DNA of 64,000 nucleotides from Gloeotrichia echinulata CP02 (GCA_038087035.1 CP051187.1:6764001-6828000), one strand, 5' to 3'. Positions 1 through 8,910 are shown, counted from the first letter of the stretch. Translations and numbers: made by a program. The notes: generated by a model from the letters alone, not told the origin.

Positions 1-2
1 AA

Positions 3-728
3 GCAGCAGATCGAGTTGGCGCAACCATGATGGACCGCCCAGAGTGGACTGCTGTACGTCCTCGGATCAATGGATTCAATGAGATTGAGGTCTACTGCAC
101 GTTAACAAACAATAGTCGTCGCGGTACAACCCCAGCTTCTTCAAACAATCAAGACGGTACAACATCTGCAGGTTCTGCACGTCCGGCTGTGGATGGTGCT
201 AACCCACGTGCTAATAACCTTTACGGTCACATCATCCGCTGGCGTGAAGATGGACGCACCGTTACAGCTACCACCTTTACTTGGGATCTTTTCGTTGAGT
301 GCGGCGACAAACTCGACCCAGATACCAATCATAAGGGTAACATTAACGGCGACGACCTTGGCGCACCAGATGGTCTGTGGTTCGACGACTTCGGCCGCCT
401 CTGGATTCAAACCGACCAAGCAGGTGATGGTAAAGGTGATTGGACAAACATTGGTGGTAATACCATGTCCTGTGCTGACCCCAACACTAAGCAGATTCGG
501 CGCTTCCTGACTAGCCCAACAGACTGCGAGGTAACTGGTGTTACTAGTACACCCGATGGCAAAACCATGTTCATTAATATCCAGCACCCTGGTGATGGTG
601 GAACTACTGCAAATCCGACTCTAACCAGCAACTGGCCTTTCAGTCAAGGTTATGGCCTCCAAGGACGCCCCCGCTCTGCAACGGTCGTCATTACCCGCGA
701 TGACGGCGGTATCATTGGTGGACTGTAA
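3..728 (+). CDS. PhoX-like (DUF839) phosphatase, C-terminal part; 5' end outside window
   Basis: The reading frame is open from base 3 and enters the window mid-gene, so the start is missing. About 241 codons of the C-terminus are visible. The motifs GATMMDRPEW near the start, GHIIRW, and the Asp-rich APDGLWFDDFGRLWIQTD fit the PhoX/DUF839 family of secreted Ca/Fe-dependent alkaline phosphatases with a beta-propeller fold. Members hydrolyse phosphomonoesters outside the cytoplasm and are often induced by phosphate starvation. The apparent internal start at base 27 lies inside the conserved domain and is not the true start. A MITE copy begins 12 bases after the stop. Family assignment is by motif recall. 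Confidence 0.8.
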   Translation, partial: AADRVGATMMDRPEWTAVRPRINGFNEIEVYCTLTNNSRRGTTPASSNNQDGTTSAGSARPAVDGANPRANNLYGHIIRWREDGRTVTATTFTWDLFVECGDKLDPDTNHKGNINGDDLGAPDGLWFDDFGRLWIQTDQAGDGKGDWTNIGGNTMSCADPNTKQIRRFLTSPTDCEVTGVTSTPDGKTMFINIQHPGDGGTTANPTLTSNWPFSQGYGLQGRPRSATVVITRDDGGIIGGL

Positions 729-740
729 ACACAGTTTTAT

Positions 741-852
741 CTAGTACTCTGTCAAGATAAAAATGATGGACTGTAGTGCGGGCATCTTGCCCGCGTGAGC
801 GAGACGCTCACACTACCAAAAATCCCTCAAAACAAAATTGACAGACTACTAG
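741..852 (+). mobile_element. 110-bp MITE, copy 1 (TA-flanked, 15-bp TIRs)
   Basis: Non-coding block with terminal inverted repeats CTAGTACTCTGTCAA and TTGACAGACTACTAG (one mismatch) and two internal hairpins, GCGGGCATCTTGCCCGC and GTGAGCGAGACGCTCAC. Near-identical copies lie at 20240-20351 (inverted) and 30811-30921. TA at both borders suggests mobilisation by an IS630/Tc1-mariner transposase, which is an inference because no such transposase is in the window. Confidence 0.85.
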
Positions 853-949
853 TGATATCTCGTAGAGGCAGATTCATTGAGGATCGCCTCTAAAAATAAC
901 TAATTGCCTGAATCTTTGTTTGTGTTTACATAATTAGGAAGAGACTTCC

Positions 950-1366
950 ATGAAATTCCACACCAAAATTGCGATCGCTTTGATTACTGCTTCTGCTAGT
1001 GTTTTTAGTTTTGGTTCTATGGCCTCTGCTGGTGAAGGTGCTGCTGCTGGTGCTGTATCAGCTACACTTGACGCTAGCGGTAATGTAACTAGCATGGCTG
1101 CTGCTGGTGCTGTAGGTAAAAATGATGCAGGCGCTTTAGCAACTACTAACAACGGTATCAACACAGCCACTGCTTTAGGAAGTGCTGGAGTGATCGAATT
1201 ACTTAGTGATGCTGGATCATTCACAGATGCTACTTCCACTGAGACTTTCAGCAATAATACACTTAAAGGTAGTGCAGATACTGCTTTAGGAACTAACCAA
1301 GCTAACTCTATTTCTACCTTCTCAGAAACTCCCATCGGGTCTGTTGAGACTGGATTTTCAAACTAA
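950..1366 (+). CDS. Small secreted protein, hypothetical
   Basis: 138 residues. The N-terminus is a clear Sec signal peptide: MKFHTK, then a hydrophobic stretch, then SMASA before GEG, so cleavage is likely after about residue 27. The mature part is Ala/Gly/Ser/Thr/Asn-rich with no Cys, low in charge, and has a repeated AAAGAV pattern. AGGAAGAGAC just upstream of ATG is a plausible ribosome binding site. It is probably exported to the periplasm or outside. I do not recognise a functional family. Confidence 0.75.
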   Translation: MKFHTKIAIALITASASVFSFGSMASAGEGAAAGAVSATLDASGNVTSMAAAGAVGKNDAGALATTNNGINTATALGSAGVIELLSDAGSFTDATSTETFSNNTLKGSADTALGTNQANSISTFSETPIGSVETGFSN

Positions 1367-1469
1367 TCATCATTTGCTTGTTTGATTCAAAGCAGTGTTT
1401 CTGTTTTTTCTGCTTGAGTCAGTGAGTGTTTCGCTTAGTTTTTGCCAAAGTATAAGTCCCAGAAGATGA

Positions 1470-1544
1470 TTAGGGTGTCGGAAATTTATACTGCTAAATA
1501 ACAGTGATCAAACTGTTATTTAGCTAAGATTTTCTCCACCCTAA
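1470..1544 (+). terminator. Large inverted repeat, probable terminator of the secreted-protein gene
   Basis: Inner stem GCTAAATAACAG (1493-1504) pairs perfectly with CTGTTATTTAGC (1513-1524) around an 8-base loop. An outer arm TAGGGTG (about 1471) pairs with CACCCTA (about 1537). There is no clean T-run directly after the inner stem, so it may be an mRNA-stabilising structure or cruciform instead. Confidence 0.5.
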
Positions 1545-1590
1545 ACCTTTTGTCTTTATCGGTTAGGGACTTTCAGAAATTACAGCGTTT

Positions 1591-1640
1591 TTCAGGTAAA
1601 TAGACCAGGCGTCTGGGGCGCAAGGCCTTGCGCCCCTACT
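1591..1640. repeat. Dispersed GGGGCGCAAGG palindrome
   Basis: A 22-bp palindrome (1615-1636) made of GGGGCGCAAGG and its complement, preceded by TTCAGGTAAATAGACCAGG. The same leader and palindrome occur at 43732-43778. Shorter copies of the palindrome lie at 9357-9378 and 10199-10220. The rest of the 1367-1884 gap is AT-rich and holds nothing else I can assign. Confidence 0.75.
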
Positions 1641-1884
1641 TTCGCGCTCCGCAACTACAAACCTAGGATGTTAAAAATCTGTTTTGGATTATAGATTTTA
1701 GATTTATTCCCTAGTTCAAACTGGTAGCTGTGAAAATTTTTTTGATTGGGAAATATCAATAATTCAATTCTATTATCTAAAATCTACAATTCGGTCAACA
1801 GTCAACGCAAAAACCCCGTACTTGAATTGGGTGACAATCTGAAGCTGCAAACTATCTCTGCAAATCTTATTACAGATATTAATT

Positions 1885-4293
1885 ATGATACTTCTTCAGA
1901 GAAACTTAACGATTGTACTTTTCTTGTGGTTGAGTTCGGGAACAATATTTTTTTGCCAAACAGCCTTTGCTCAGGTATCAGATAATTATAAAAATTTAGA
2001 CTTTTCACAAAAGCCTCCAAGGGAGAAAAACACTGACTTATTACCATCTGTTCCTCTATTAATTGCTAATTTAGAATCTTTAAAAAATTTGCCAGATTCA
2101 CAAAATAACCTTTTAGGGTATGTGCCTGATTTTGTTGAGCAACCAAAGGTTGCCGATTTAGAACAAATAAATTCAAAATTGGCGAATTGCACTCCCAACA
2201 ATATAGGACAACTTGAATTTACAAAAGTAGCAGATTTAGAAGCCAAAAATCCAAAGCTTCCGAATTGTAATCCTACTATCATTAAACAAGCAGAAGCTAA
2301 TTCCAAACAAATAGATCCACAGCCCAGGGTTGATGAATTTGACGTTGACCAAATATATCCACCAGACAAAACTCCTCCAATTGAACCAGATTATATCATT
2401 CCGCCCACAATTGGTGATCACAAAAAAATTCGCACTTTCACAACTAGCATACCGCTCAATGGGACAATAATTAATCACTTAACCAAAACAGAATTAAGCC
2501 TATCTTCAGGCTTTGGGGATAGTCGAAATTCTACTCTTGATGTTAATGGAATTGTCAATTTTAACAGTCAAGTTCAAGAAAGCTTAACAAAAAATAATAT
2601 ATTCACAGTAGACCAAAATGGGGATTATTTACAACTACAAACTGTGAGAAAACGTAGAGAAATCATCACTGATTTCACAGAACCCCGGACTGTAATGGGT
2701 CAACATATACAATTAAGTATGGCTGGTTCCTGTATATTTCCGGGTCGTAATCCAGACGAAATTTGTAGCTATACTCCTGGTTTGGCAACTGGGGATATTA
2801 ATCCTAATACTCTCATGCCAAAACGGATTTTTCAAACTGGTAAAGTTGGTGAAGTATTAACACCAGCAACACTAGCTGCAATTCGTCAGCCTGGGTTTCA
2901 ATCTGGGGCAAATGGTCAAAAAGTTGGCATAGATTTATTATTACCTAATATAGGTTCATTTGCAGGTAATAGTACTGGGGATAAACTAGATGTCAGTAGA
3001 AGAGAAGAAATTGAAAATACCCCTAGTATAGTTTATTCTACAGTTAGACAAATTGTCAAAGCCAATGACCGTGAAGCCGTCATGGCGAGAACAATACGCG
3101 GTTTTGGATTTATCTTAAATGACGATAATACTTTACTAAATACAGTCTTACAACTTGGCTCTAGTTTATTGCCAGATATATTTCCTAGTATTGCAGGTTC
3201 ATCTAAACCAGTGAACTCAAATGTAAATAACAATTTATTTTTAGCTGCTAATAATGTCAGACTACCTGCTAATAGTTTTACTGCTTATCATGGAGGTATC
3301 GGACACGCTCAAAGCTTACCGCGAAAAGCCACCAACTTAAATCAAGTTCCTGCTGCTAGTTTTAATGGTATTTGGTTGGGTGTATCACCTGTGATTAAAC
3401 GCAGTTATGAAATTCAGACTCGTAATCAAATCATTGGACCTCAGCAAGTTTTATTTGCTGGTGGTGGAGAAGGGGGATATAGTTCTAATGTCAGCTTTGT
3501 CTCTAGTATTAATAATCAAACTTTTGCGACAGCAGATTTACAAGATTTCTATACTCAAGTCTATCTGAGTATGTCCAATCAAGAGGTTAATTCTGTAACG
3601 ACTCACAAATATAAGGAAGAAACTAATTATGTCCCACACATTAGTTTCACTGGCAATATTACTGGTTCTCAAGATGTCTTTAGATATTACACTGGTGTCA
3701 TCGGTGCAGAAGAAATTAAAGCTTATGGTGGTATGGATTTTACCAAAAAAACCTCCAATGGATGGACTTTTTCTGGCGGGTTTTTAGCTTATATTAACCC
3801 AGATATTGACTACTACAGTCAAGCAGTAGGTAGCGTTGCTAAACGTATTCCCTTTAGTAAAAATAGCAACTTAGTTGTGTCTGCTGGGGTTAATTATGCT
3901 TTTGATAAAGAAGCCTACTTCAACACTGAAGATGATTATGTGAATTCACTTACACTGAAAACACAAGTGAATCTAGGAAATTTTTCCTTTGGGTTAACCA
4001 ACTATTTTGGCGATATTTTACCCGATTCTGTTAATAATATGCTCGTTACAAATGTGGCGTTTAAATTTAACAAGCATTTTGCATTATCAGCATATTATGC
4101 CCCTATCAATGAAAATGCTGCTCGTTCTGTCTATGGTGCTGGAGCGAGATTTATACTTGGTGACAATCAAAATAGTCCCATACTCAGCTTGTCTTGGAAA
4201 AATAATGAGTACGACTATGGTAAACTTCTCTCTGTTAATCAGTTGGGGACAAATGAGAATGTATTCACTGTATTGTTAAAAGGTAATTTCTAA
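1885..4293 (+). CDS. Large exported protein with probable C-terminal outer-membrane barrel, hypothetical
   Basis: 802 residues. The N-terminus MILLQRNLTIVLFLWLSS... ending TAFA before QV is a signal peptide with cleavage near residue 30. Residues about 60-130 contain two imperfect repeats around VADLE...LPNCNP. The last 250 residues alternate hydrophobic and polar positions and end in aromatic Phe (LLKGNF), as outer-membrane beta-barrels do. The ATG at 1885 is chosen because it gives a complete signal peptide. An overlapping frame from 1746 lacks such features. A role in the outer envelope is inferred; no family is recognised with certainty. Confidence 0.7.
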   Translation: MILLQRNLTIVLFLWLSSGTIFFCQTAFAQVSDNYKNLDFSQKPPREKNTDLLPSVPLLIANLESLKNLPDSQNNLLGYVPDFVEQPKVADLEQINSKLANCTPNNIGQLEFTKVADLEAKNPKLPNCNPTIIKQAEANSKQIDPQPRVDEFDVDQIYPPDKTPPIEPDYIIPPTIGDHKKIRTFTTSIPLNGTIINHLTKTELSLSSGFGDSRNSTLDVNGIVNFNSQVQESLTKNNIFTVDQNGDYLQLQTVRKRREIITDFTEPRTVMGQHIQLSMAGSCIFPGRNPDEICSYTPGLATGDINPNTLMPKRIFQTGKVGEVLTPATLAAIRQPGFQSGANGQKVGIDLLLPNIGSFAGNSTGDKLDVSRREEIENTPSIVYSTVRQIVKANDREAVMARTIRGFGFILNDDNTLLNTVLQLGSSLLPDIFPSIAGSSKPVNSNVNNNLFLAANNVRLPANSFTAYHGGIGHAQSLPRKATNLNQVPAASFNGIWLGVSPVIKRSYEIQTRNQIIGPQQVLFAGGGEGGYSSNVSFVSSINNQTFATADLQDFYTQVYLSMSNQEVNSVTTHKYKEETNYVPHISFTGNITGSQDVFRYYTGVIGAEEIKAYGGMDFTKKTSNGWTFSGGFLAYINPDIDYYSQAVGSVAKRIPFSKNSNLVVSAGVNYAFDKEAYFNTEDDYVNSLTLKTQVNLGNFSFGLTNYFGDILPDSVNNMLVTNVAFKFNKHFALSAYYAPINENAARSVYGAGARFILGDNQNSPILSLSWKNNEYDYGKLLSVNQLGTNENVFTVLLKGNF

Positions 4294-4527
4294 ATAGCTG
4301 ATCTGTATCCATCATCTCTATATTCACGTACCTCTGCGTACCTCTGCGCTTTCCTCAGCGCCCTCTGCGTTAAAAAAACTTACCGAAAAACCTCCTCATT
4401 ATTCACCTCTAGCTATAAAAATGAGGAGTATTGAGCAGAATTAGGTAGATTTTCAGGAACTGCATTTACCCCCTCTCCGCCACCGGAAAGGGGTTAATCA
4501 CAGATGAAACTCAAAAATCAGCACTAC
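4294..4527. other. Intergenic, convergent genes; low-copy simple repeats
   Basis: Between two converging genes. It contains CCTCTGCG repeated in tandem (about 4330-4370), a motif common in Nostoc intergenic DNA. No gene is evident. Confidence 0.5.
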
Positions 4528-5052
4528 TTAATAAGCATCCTGCAACTCATAGAAATCAGGAGAGATGTAATCCTTACGCAAAGGCCAACCCACCCAATCT
4601 TCTGGCATTAAAATCCGCTTCAAATTCGGGTGTCCTTCGTATACAATGCCGAATAGATCGTAAGACTCACGCTCTTGCCAGTCTGCGGTTTTCCAAATCC
4701 AGTAGACTGAAGGCACCGTGGGATTTTCCCGTGGTAAGAACACCTTGAGGCGGATTTCTTCAGGTTTATCAACATTATCGCCAATTTTAATTAAGTGATA
4801 TATGCTGACCAAATCTTGTCCTGGACCTAGGTCAACGCCACCTTGAAACTGGAGACAATTAAACCCATAAGCATACAAAGCTGTAGCGGTGGGGAGCAAG
4901 AAATCTCGCTCTACCTTAATTATTTCTACCCCGTTGACATCGGGTGCTAAAGACTCATGGTCAAAGCCATTTTCTGTCAACCACTGGGAAACTTGACCGG
5001 ATACAACCAGACCTTCAGCTGCTGGTACTACTTTAGATTCTTCTTCAGCCAC
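4528..5052 (-). CDS. ndhJ: NAD(P)H-quinone oxidoreductase subunit J
   Basis: 174 residues, normal for cyanobacterial NdhJ, the counterpart of the 30-kDa complex I subunit (NuoC). It belongs to the peripheral arm of NDH-1, which drives cyclic electron flow and respiration in thylakoids. The family signature is seen in ERESYDLFGIVYEGHPNLKRILMPEDW, followed by GWPLRKDY. It is last in the ndhC-ndhK-ndhJ operon, and its start overlaps the ndhK stop by eight bases, consistent with translational coupling. Confidence 0.97.
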   Translation of the reverse strand: MAEEESKVVPAAEGLVVSGQVSQWLTENGFDHESLAPDVNGVEIIKVERDFLLPTATALYAYGFNCLQFQGGVDLGPGQDLVSIYHLIKIGDNVDKPEEIRLKVFLPRENPTVPSVYWIWKTADWQERESYDLFGIVYEGHPNLKRILMPEDWVGWPLRKDYISPDFYELQDAY

Positions 5053-5782
5053 GGTTAGTTTGCTCCTTTTGGGTTTGGGAAGTCAGTAGTGCAGGTGGTA
5101 CTGGTAAACCCATTGCTTCCACCAATTCCTTCGGTGGTGTGAAGCGAGTATCTGACTGCATATATTTACCAGTTAAAATTTCCTCAACTGGCTTGAGGTT
5201 GTGAGTTGTGCTGTAGTAGCGGTGGGTTTGCTTGATTTGATCCCGTTCTTGGATAGAATCATTGGCGATCTTCTTCCGTAGCTTGATGATCGCGTCAATA
5301 ATTGCTTCAGGACGGGGAGGACAACCAGGCAAGTACACATCTACAGGAATTAGTTTATCAACTCCACGTACTGCGGTAGGAGAATCAACGCTGAACATTC
5401 CCCCAGTAATTGTACAAGCGCCCATAGCAATTACATACTTTGGTTCAGGCATTTGCTCATAAAGACGCACCAACTGCGGCGCCATCTTCATGGTAATTGT
5501 CCCGGCTGTAATAATTAAATCAGCTTGGCGGGGGCTAGAACGGGGAATAAGTCCGAAGCGGTCAAAGTCAAAGCGGGAGCCAATTAAAGCTGCAAACTCA
5601 ATAAAGCAGCAAGCTGTACCAAATAGCAACGGCCACAGACTAGATAGCCGCGCCCAGTTGTAGAGGTCATCAACTGTGGTCAAGATCACGTTTTCGGAAA
5701 GATCTTGCGTGACCTTGGGACGCTCAATTGGGTTGATGATGCGCTCTTTGTCCTGAGCTGTTAAGTTAGAATTTAAGACCAT
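5045..5782 (-). CDS. ndhK: NAD(P)H-quinone oxidoreductase subunit K, [4Fe-4S] protein
   Basis: 245 residues. NdhK (NuoB/PSST type) carries the N2-type [4Fe-4S] cluster next to the plastoquinone site of NDH-1. Visible ligands are the CC pair in GTACCFIEFAAL, the Cys in MGACTITGG and the Cys in PGCPPRPEA. It overlaps ndhC by ten bases and ndhJ by eight, a tight three-gene operon. The C-terminal tail past about residue 205 is the variable extension usual in cyanobacteria. Confidence 0.97.
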   Translation of the reverse strand: MVLNSNLTAQDKERIINPIERPKVTQDLSENVILTTVDDLYNWARLSSLWPLLFGTACCFIEFAALIGSRFDFDRFGLIPRSSPRQADLIITAGTITMKMAPQLVRLYEQMPEPKYVIAMGACTITGGMFSVDSPTAVRGVDKLIPVDVYLPGCPPRPEAIIDAIIKLRKKIANDSIQERDQIKQTHRYYSTTHNLKPVEEILTGKYMQSDTRFTPPKELVEAMGLPVPPALLTSQTQKEQTNRG

Positions 5783-6135
5783 TCCAAAGCTCCTTTACGC
5801 CATGCGTAAACTAAGGCGACTACAAGAATTGCGATAAAAATGAGCGCTTCAATAAATGCCAATAGCCCCAGGGTGTGGAAAGCCACTGCCCAAGGATACA
5901 AGAATACAGTTTCTACGTCAAAGACGACGAAAACCAGCGCAAACATGTAGTAGCGGATATTAAACTGAATCCAGGCTCCCCCAATGGGTTCCATCCCAGA
6001 TTCGTAAGTGGTGCGTCTTTCACCGCTGTTACCACTAGGTCTTAGGAGTTTAGACGCTGAAAGCGCCAGTGCAGGGACTAGGCTACAGATGATTAGGAAG
6101 CCTAGAAGGTACTCGTAACCGCTGAGGACAAACAC
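5773..6135 (-). CDS. ndhC: NAD(P)H-quinone oxidoreductase subunit 3
   Basis: 120 residues with three transmembrane helices (about 8-28, 63-83 and 89-110), the NuoA-type membrane subunit of NDH-1. The family hallmark is the acidic pair region FVVFDVETVFLYPWA plus the cytoplasmic YESGMEPIGGAWIQFNIRYY loop. It is the first gene of ndhCKJ, and the next gene upstream (rubredoxin) is divergent, so the operon promoter should lie in 6136-6464. Confidence 0.97.
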   Translation of the reverse strand: MFVLSGYEYLLGFLIICSLVPALALSASKLLRPSGNSGERRTTYESGMEPIGGAWIQFNIRYYMFALVFVVFDVETVFLYPWAVAFHTLGLLAFIEALIFIAILVVALVYAWRKGALEWS

Positions 6136-6171
6136 AATGGATATCTACCGCTTATGGACTATTTCAAGTTG

Positions 6172-6300
6172 GAATTAGGGACTGGGGATTAGGGACTGGG
6201 GACTGGGGACTGGGGATTAGGTACTAGAAAAATTTCTCCCCAATGCCCAATCCCCAATACCCTATGCCCCATGCCTTATGCCCCATGCCCAATCCCTCAA
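6172..6300. repeat. Short tandem repeats between ndhC and rubA
   Basis: A run of GGGACTG/GGGATTA heptamers (6177-6230) followed by CCCCAATGCCC/CCCCATGCC units. This is the short tandemly repeated repetitive sequence class of heterocystous cyanobacteria. It sits in the divergent promoter region of ndhC and rubA. Confidence 0.85.
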
Positions 6301-6464
6301 TTACGTTACTTTCTTTTACATTATATCTTTTTGATTTTTCTGAAATCTGGGAAACAGACGGATCTCAGGTATTTGATTCGTTTGCGTCGGTGATAGAAAA
6401 GTCTAAAGGTTATGTCATAATTTGTAACGTATATTTAATATTTGTCACTCTGTGAGGCTAGGCT

Positions 6465-6809
6465 ATGAGCGAACAAAGCGAACAAACTATTGAAACTCAA
6501 GAGTTAGACCGTTACGAGTGTCGCGCCTGCGGTTACGTTTATGAACCAGACAAGGGAGACGACAAACATGATATTCCTTCAGGGATACCTTTTGCCGAAT
6601 TGCCCATAAATTGGCGCTGTCCGGTGTGTAGTGCCAAAAAGCAAGCTTTCGCCAACATCGGTCCTGCGGGACAAGCATCTGGTTTCCGAGAAAATCTTGG
6701 TTATGGTTTAGGTGTCAACAAGCTGACACCAGCCCAAAAAAATATCCTGATTTTTGGGGCTTTGGGACTTGGGTTTTTGTTTTTTCTCAGTCTCTACGGC
6801 TTACAATAA
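6465..6809 (+). CDS. rubA: Membrane-anchored rubredoxin RubA
   Basis: 114 residues. The rubredoxin fold has the two Fe-binding loops YECRACGYVYEP (about residue 18) and WRCPVCSAKK (about 51), giving four Cys ligands. A C-terminal helix (about 92-112, ILIFGALGLGFLFFLSLYGL) anchors it in the thylakoid, as in cyanobacterial/plastid RubA, which is needed for photosystem assembly. It is the first gene of the co-directional rubA-ycf48-psbEFLJ cluster, in keeping with an assembly role beside cytochrome b559. Confidence 0.94.
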   Translation: MSEQSEQTIETQELDRYECRACGYVYEPDKGDDKHDIPSGIPFAELPINWRCPVCSAKKQAFANIGPAGQASGFRENLGYGLGVNKLTPAQKNILIFGALGLGFLFFLSLYGLQ

Positions 6810-6911
6810 TACCCGCTATCTTTTTTACCCAGTCCGTAGGGCAACCATTGCCTTTAAGGTAAACCTTTTAGATAACCTCTACACAAATTTAGCAAAAACT
6901 CAGAAATACTG

Positions 6912-7934
6912 ATGCATCGAATTTTGAAAAGCTGGCAACGAATATTTGCCTTGTTAATAGTTGTCTTAATGTGTATAGGTTGTAGCAAAATCCCCTCCAG
7001 TAGCTACAATCCCTGGGCGGTGATTAATGTCCCCACGGATGCGAAGTTACTGGATATAGCCTTTACAGCCAACCCTCAGCATGGTTACTTAGTAGGCAGC
7101 AATGCCACCCTTTTGGAAACCAATGATGGTGGGGATACTTGGAAACCCTTGGAATTGGCTCTAGATGACTCTAGGTATCGCTTTGACTCGATCAGTTTTG
7201 CCGGGGAAGAAGGCTGGATTGTGGGTGAGCCTGGATTGCTACTACACACTACTGATGAAGGTCGTTCTTGGTCACGCATTGCCCTAAGTTCCAAGTTACC
7301 TGGTAATCCCATCAACATCACCGCACTGGCAGAAAATTCGGCGGAAATGGCTACGGATGTGGGAGCAATCTATCAGACCATAGACGGCGGTAAAAACTGG
7401 AAAGCCCAGGTAGAAGCGGCTGTGGGTGTGGTGCGGAACTTAGAACGTTCTGTAGATGGTAAATATGTTGCTGTTTCCGCTAAGGGTAGTTTCTACTCGA
7501 TTTGGGAACCAGGAAAAACGGCTTGGGAACCCCATAACCGCAACAGCTCTCGGCGGGTAGAAAATATGGGTTTTACTGATAATGGTCAGTTGTGGTTGCT
7601 AGCACGGGGGGGTCAGGTACAATTTGGTGACCCTAGTAAACCTGATGAGTGGCTAGAAGCACAAAATCCTGAGTTTTCTACTAGCTGGGGCTTGCTAGAT
7701 TTGGCATATCGCACACCCAATGATATTTGGGTTGGTGGCGGTAGTGGTAATTTGCTACACAGCGCCGACGGTGGTAAAACCTGGGAAAAAGACCGAGAGG
7801 TCGAACAAGTAGCGGCTAATTTTTACAAGATTGTCTTTTTTAAACCCGATCAGGGATTTATCATTGGCGATCGCGGCGTATTGCTAAAATACCAACCCAA
7901 TCTGGAAACAACTCCCCAGCCAGAAGCGGCTTAA
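6912..7934 (+). CDS. Photosystem II assembly factor Ycf48 (HCF136 type), lipoprotein
   Basis: 340 residues. N-terminal signal with a lipobox-like VLMCIGC, so it is likely lipid-anchored at Cys24 on the lumenal side. The body is a seven-bladed propeller of BNR/Asp-box type repeats: NDGGDTW, DEGRSW, IDGGKNW and SADGGKTW are the visible blade signatures. Ycf48 binds precursor D1 during early PSII assembly. Its place between rubA and psbE is typical for cyanobacteria and supports the call. Confidence 0.94.
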   Translation: MHRILKSWQRIFALLIVVLMCIGCSKIPSSSYNPWAVINVPTDAKLLDIAFTANPQHGYLVGSNATLLETNDGGDTWKPLELALDDSRYRFDSISFAGEEGWIVGEPGLLLHTTDEGRSWSRIALSSKLPGNPINITALAENSAEMATDVGAIYQTIDGGKNWKAQVEAAVGVVRNLERSVDGKYVAVSAKGSFYSIWEPGKTAWEPHNRNSSRRVENMGFTDNGQLWLLARGGQVQFGDPSKPDEWLEAQNPEFSTSWGLLDLAYRTPNDIWVGGGSGNLLHSADGGKTWEKDREVEQVAANFYKIVFFKPDQGFIIGDRGVLLKYQPNLETTPQPEAA

Positions 7935-7935
7935 G

Positions 7936-8160
7936 AGGGATTGGGGATTGGGGATTGCACTTCTCTGCGAGACGCTACGCGAACGGCTCCGCTCTGTTAC
8001 CAGGGATTGGGGATTGGGGATTGCACTTCTCTGCGAGACGCTACGCGAACGGCTCCGCTCTGTTACCAGGGATTGGGGATTGGGGATTGGGGATTGGGGA
8101 TTGCACTTCGGCTCCGCTCTGTTACCAGGGATTGGGGATTGGGGATTGGATTAATTTACT
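7936..8160. repeat. Tandem array of heptamers with embedded palindromic module
   Basis: GGGATTG heptamers alternate with a block containing CTCTGCGAGACGCTACGCGA and GGCTCCGCTCTGTTACC. There are two full units of about 64 bp and a third with the central part deleted. All three frames stay open here (repeat-encoded peptides), which is not evidence of a gene. Confidence 0.9.
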
Positions 8161-8282
8161 CATTACTCATTACTCATTACTCCTTACTCCTTACTCCTTA
8201 CTCCTTACTATTGGGGATTGGGTCTTGCTCGTACCCCAAAAATCTAAAATCCAAAATCCAAAATCCAAAATCTAAAATTCGG
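8155..8282. repeat. ACTCATT/ACTCCTT and AAAATCC heptamer tracts
   Basis: Tandem TTACTCA/TTACTCC units (8156-8208), then CAAAATC units (8240-8278). These are two further heptamer families stacked upstream of psbE. They lie inside the transcribed leader if psbE shares a promoter with ycf48. Confidence 0.85.
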
Positions 8283-8385
8283 AGGGTCAACCGTATTTCT
8301 GAGAAGGTCGTTGCAACTTGTTACTGTTTCTTAAGTTTGTAGGATAATAAAGTCAATAGTAGTCTTTGCGAAGGTAGGGATTTAA

Positions 8386-8634
8386 ATGTCAGGTACCACT
8401 GGAGAACGTCCGTATTCGGACATTATTACCAGTATTCGTTACTGGGTAATTCACAGCATCACCATCCCCGCATTATTTATTGCCGGTTGGTTGTTTGTCA
8501 GCACCGGACTGGCTTATGATGCCTTTGGCACACCCCGCCCTAATCAGTATTTCACAGAAGCGCGGCAAGAAGTGCCAATTGTGAAGGATCGTTTTGACGC
8601 CAAACAGCAAGTTGAACAATTTATTGGAAAGTAA
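8386..8634 (+). CDS. psbE: Cytochrome b559 alpha subunit
   Basis: 82 residues, normal length. The single transmembrane helix carries the heme-ligating His in RYWVIHSITIPALFIAGWLF (about residue 23). PsbE and PsbF bind the b559 heme in the PSII reaction centre and are required for assembly. It is the first gene of psbEFLJ, with nine bases to psbF. Confidence 0.98.
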   Translation: MSGTTGERPYSDIITSIRYWVIHSITIPALFIAGWLFVSTGLAYDAFGTPRPNQYFTEARQEVPIVKDRFDAKQQVEQFIGK

Positions 8635-8643
8635 TTTGAAATC

Positions 8644-8781
8644 ATGAGTAGCGGTAATAACATCAATCAACCAGTTAGCTATCCCATTTTTACGGTTAGA
8701 TGGCTTGCAGTTCACACCTTAGGTGTACCTAGTGTCTTCTTTTTGGGCGCGATCGCCGCAATGCAGTTTATTCAACGTTAG
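8644..8781 (+). CDS. psbF: Cytochrome b559 beta subunit
   Basis: 45 residues translated by eye: MSSGNNINQPVSYPIFTVRW..., with helix and heme-ligand His in RWLAVHTLGVPSVFFLG, ending FIQR. This is full length for PsbF. It pairs with PsbE to hold the b559 heme. The stop is nine bases before psbL, and GGAG precedes the psbL start. Confidence 0.98.
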   Translation: MSSGNNINQPVSYPIFTVRWLAVHTLGVPSVFFLGAIAAMQFIQR

Positions 8782-8790
8782 GAGCAACTC

Positions 8791-8910
8791 ATGGAAAGAT
8801 CACCCAATCCCAATAATCAACCGGTTGAACTAAACCGCACTTCGCTGTATCTAGGACTACTACTAGTTTTTGTCCTGGGTATTCTGTTTTCTAGTTACTT
8901 CTTTAACTAA
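8791..8910 (+). CDS. psbL: Photosystem II protein L
   Basis: 39 residues: MERSPNPNNQPVELNRTSLY..., then one transmembrane helix (LGLLLVFVLGILFSSYFF) and a terminal Asn, the canonical PsbL sequence. PsbL supports QA function and PSII dimer stability. GGAGCAACTC before ATG is a good ribosome binding site. Confidence 0.98.
   Translation: MERSPNPNNQPVELNRTSLYLGLLLVFVLGILFSSYFFN

Noticed and set aside
934..1335. 133-codon minus-strand frame opposite the secreted protein
   Set aside because: A mirror of the Ala-rich coding strand. The plus-strand gene has a signal peptide and a ribosome binding site.
1746..1985. 79-codon frame overlapping the start of the 802-residue gene
   Set aside because: No signal or family features. 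The gene starting at 1885 has a full signal peptide in another frame.
7941..8342. Three overlapping long frames after ycf48
   Set aside because: They are translations of tandem repeats open in all frames (GLGIGDW-type peptides), not genes.
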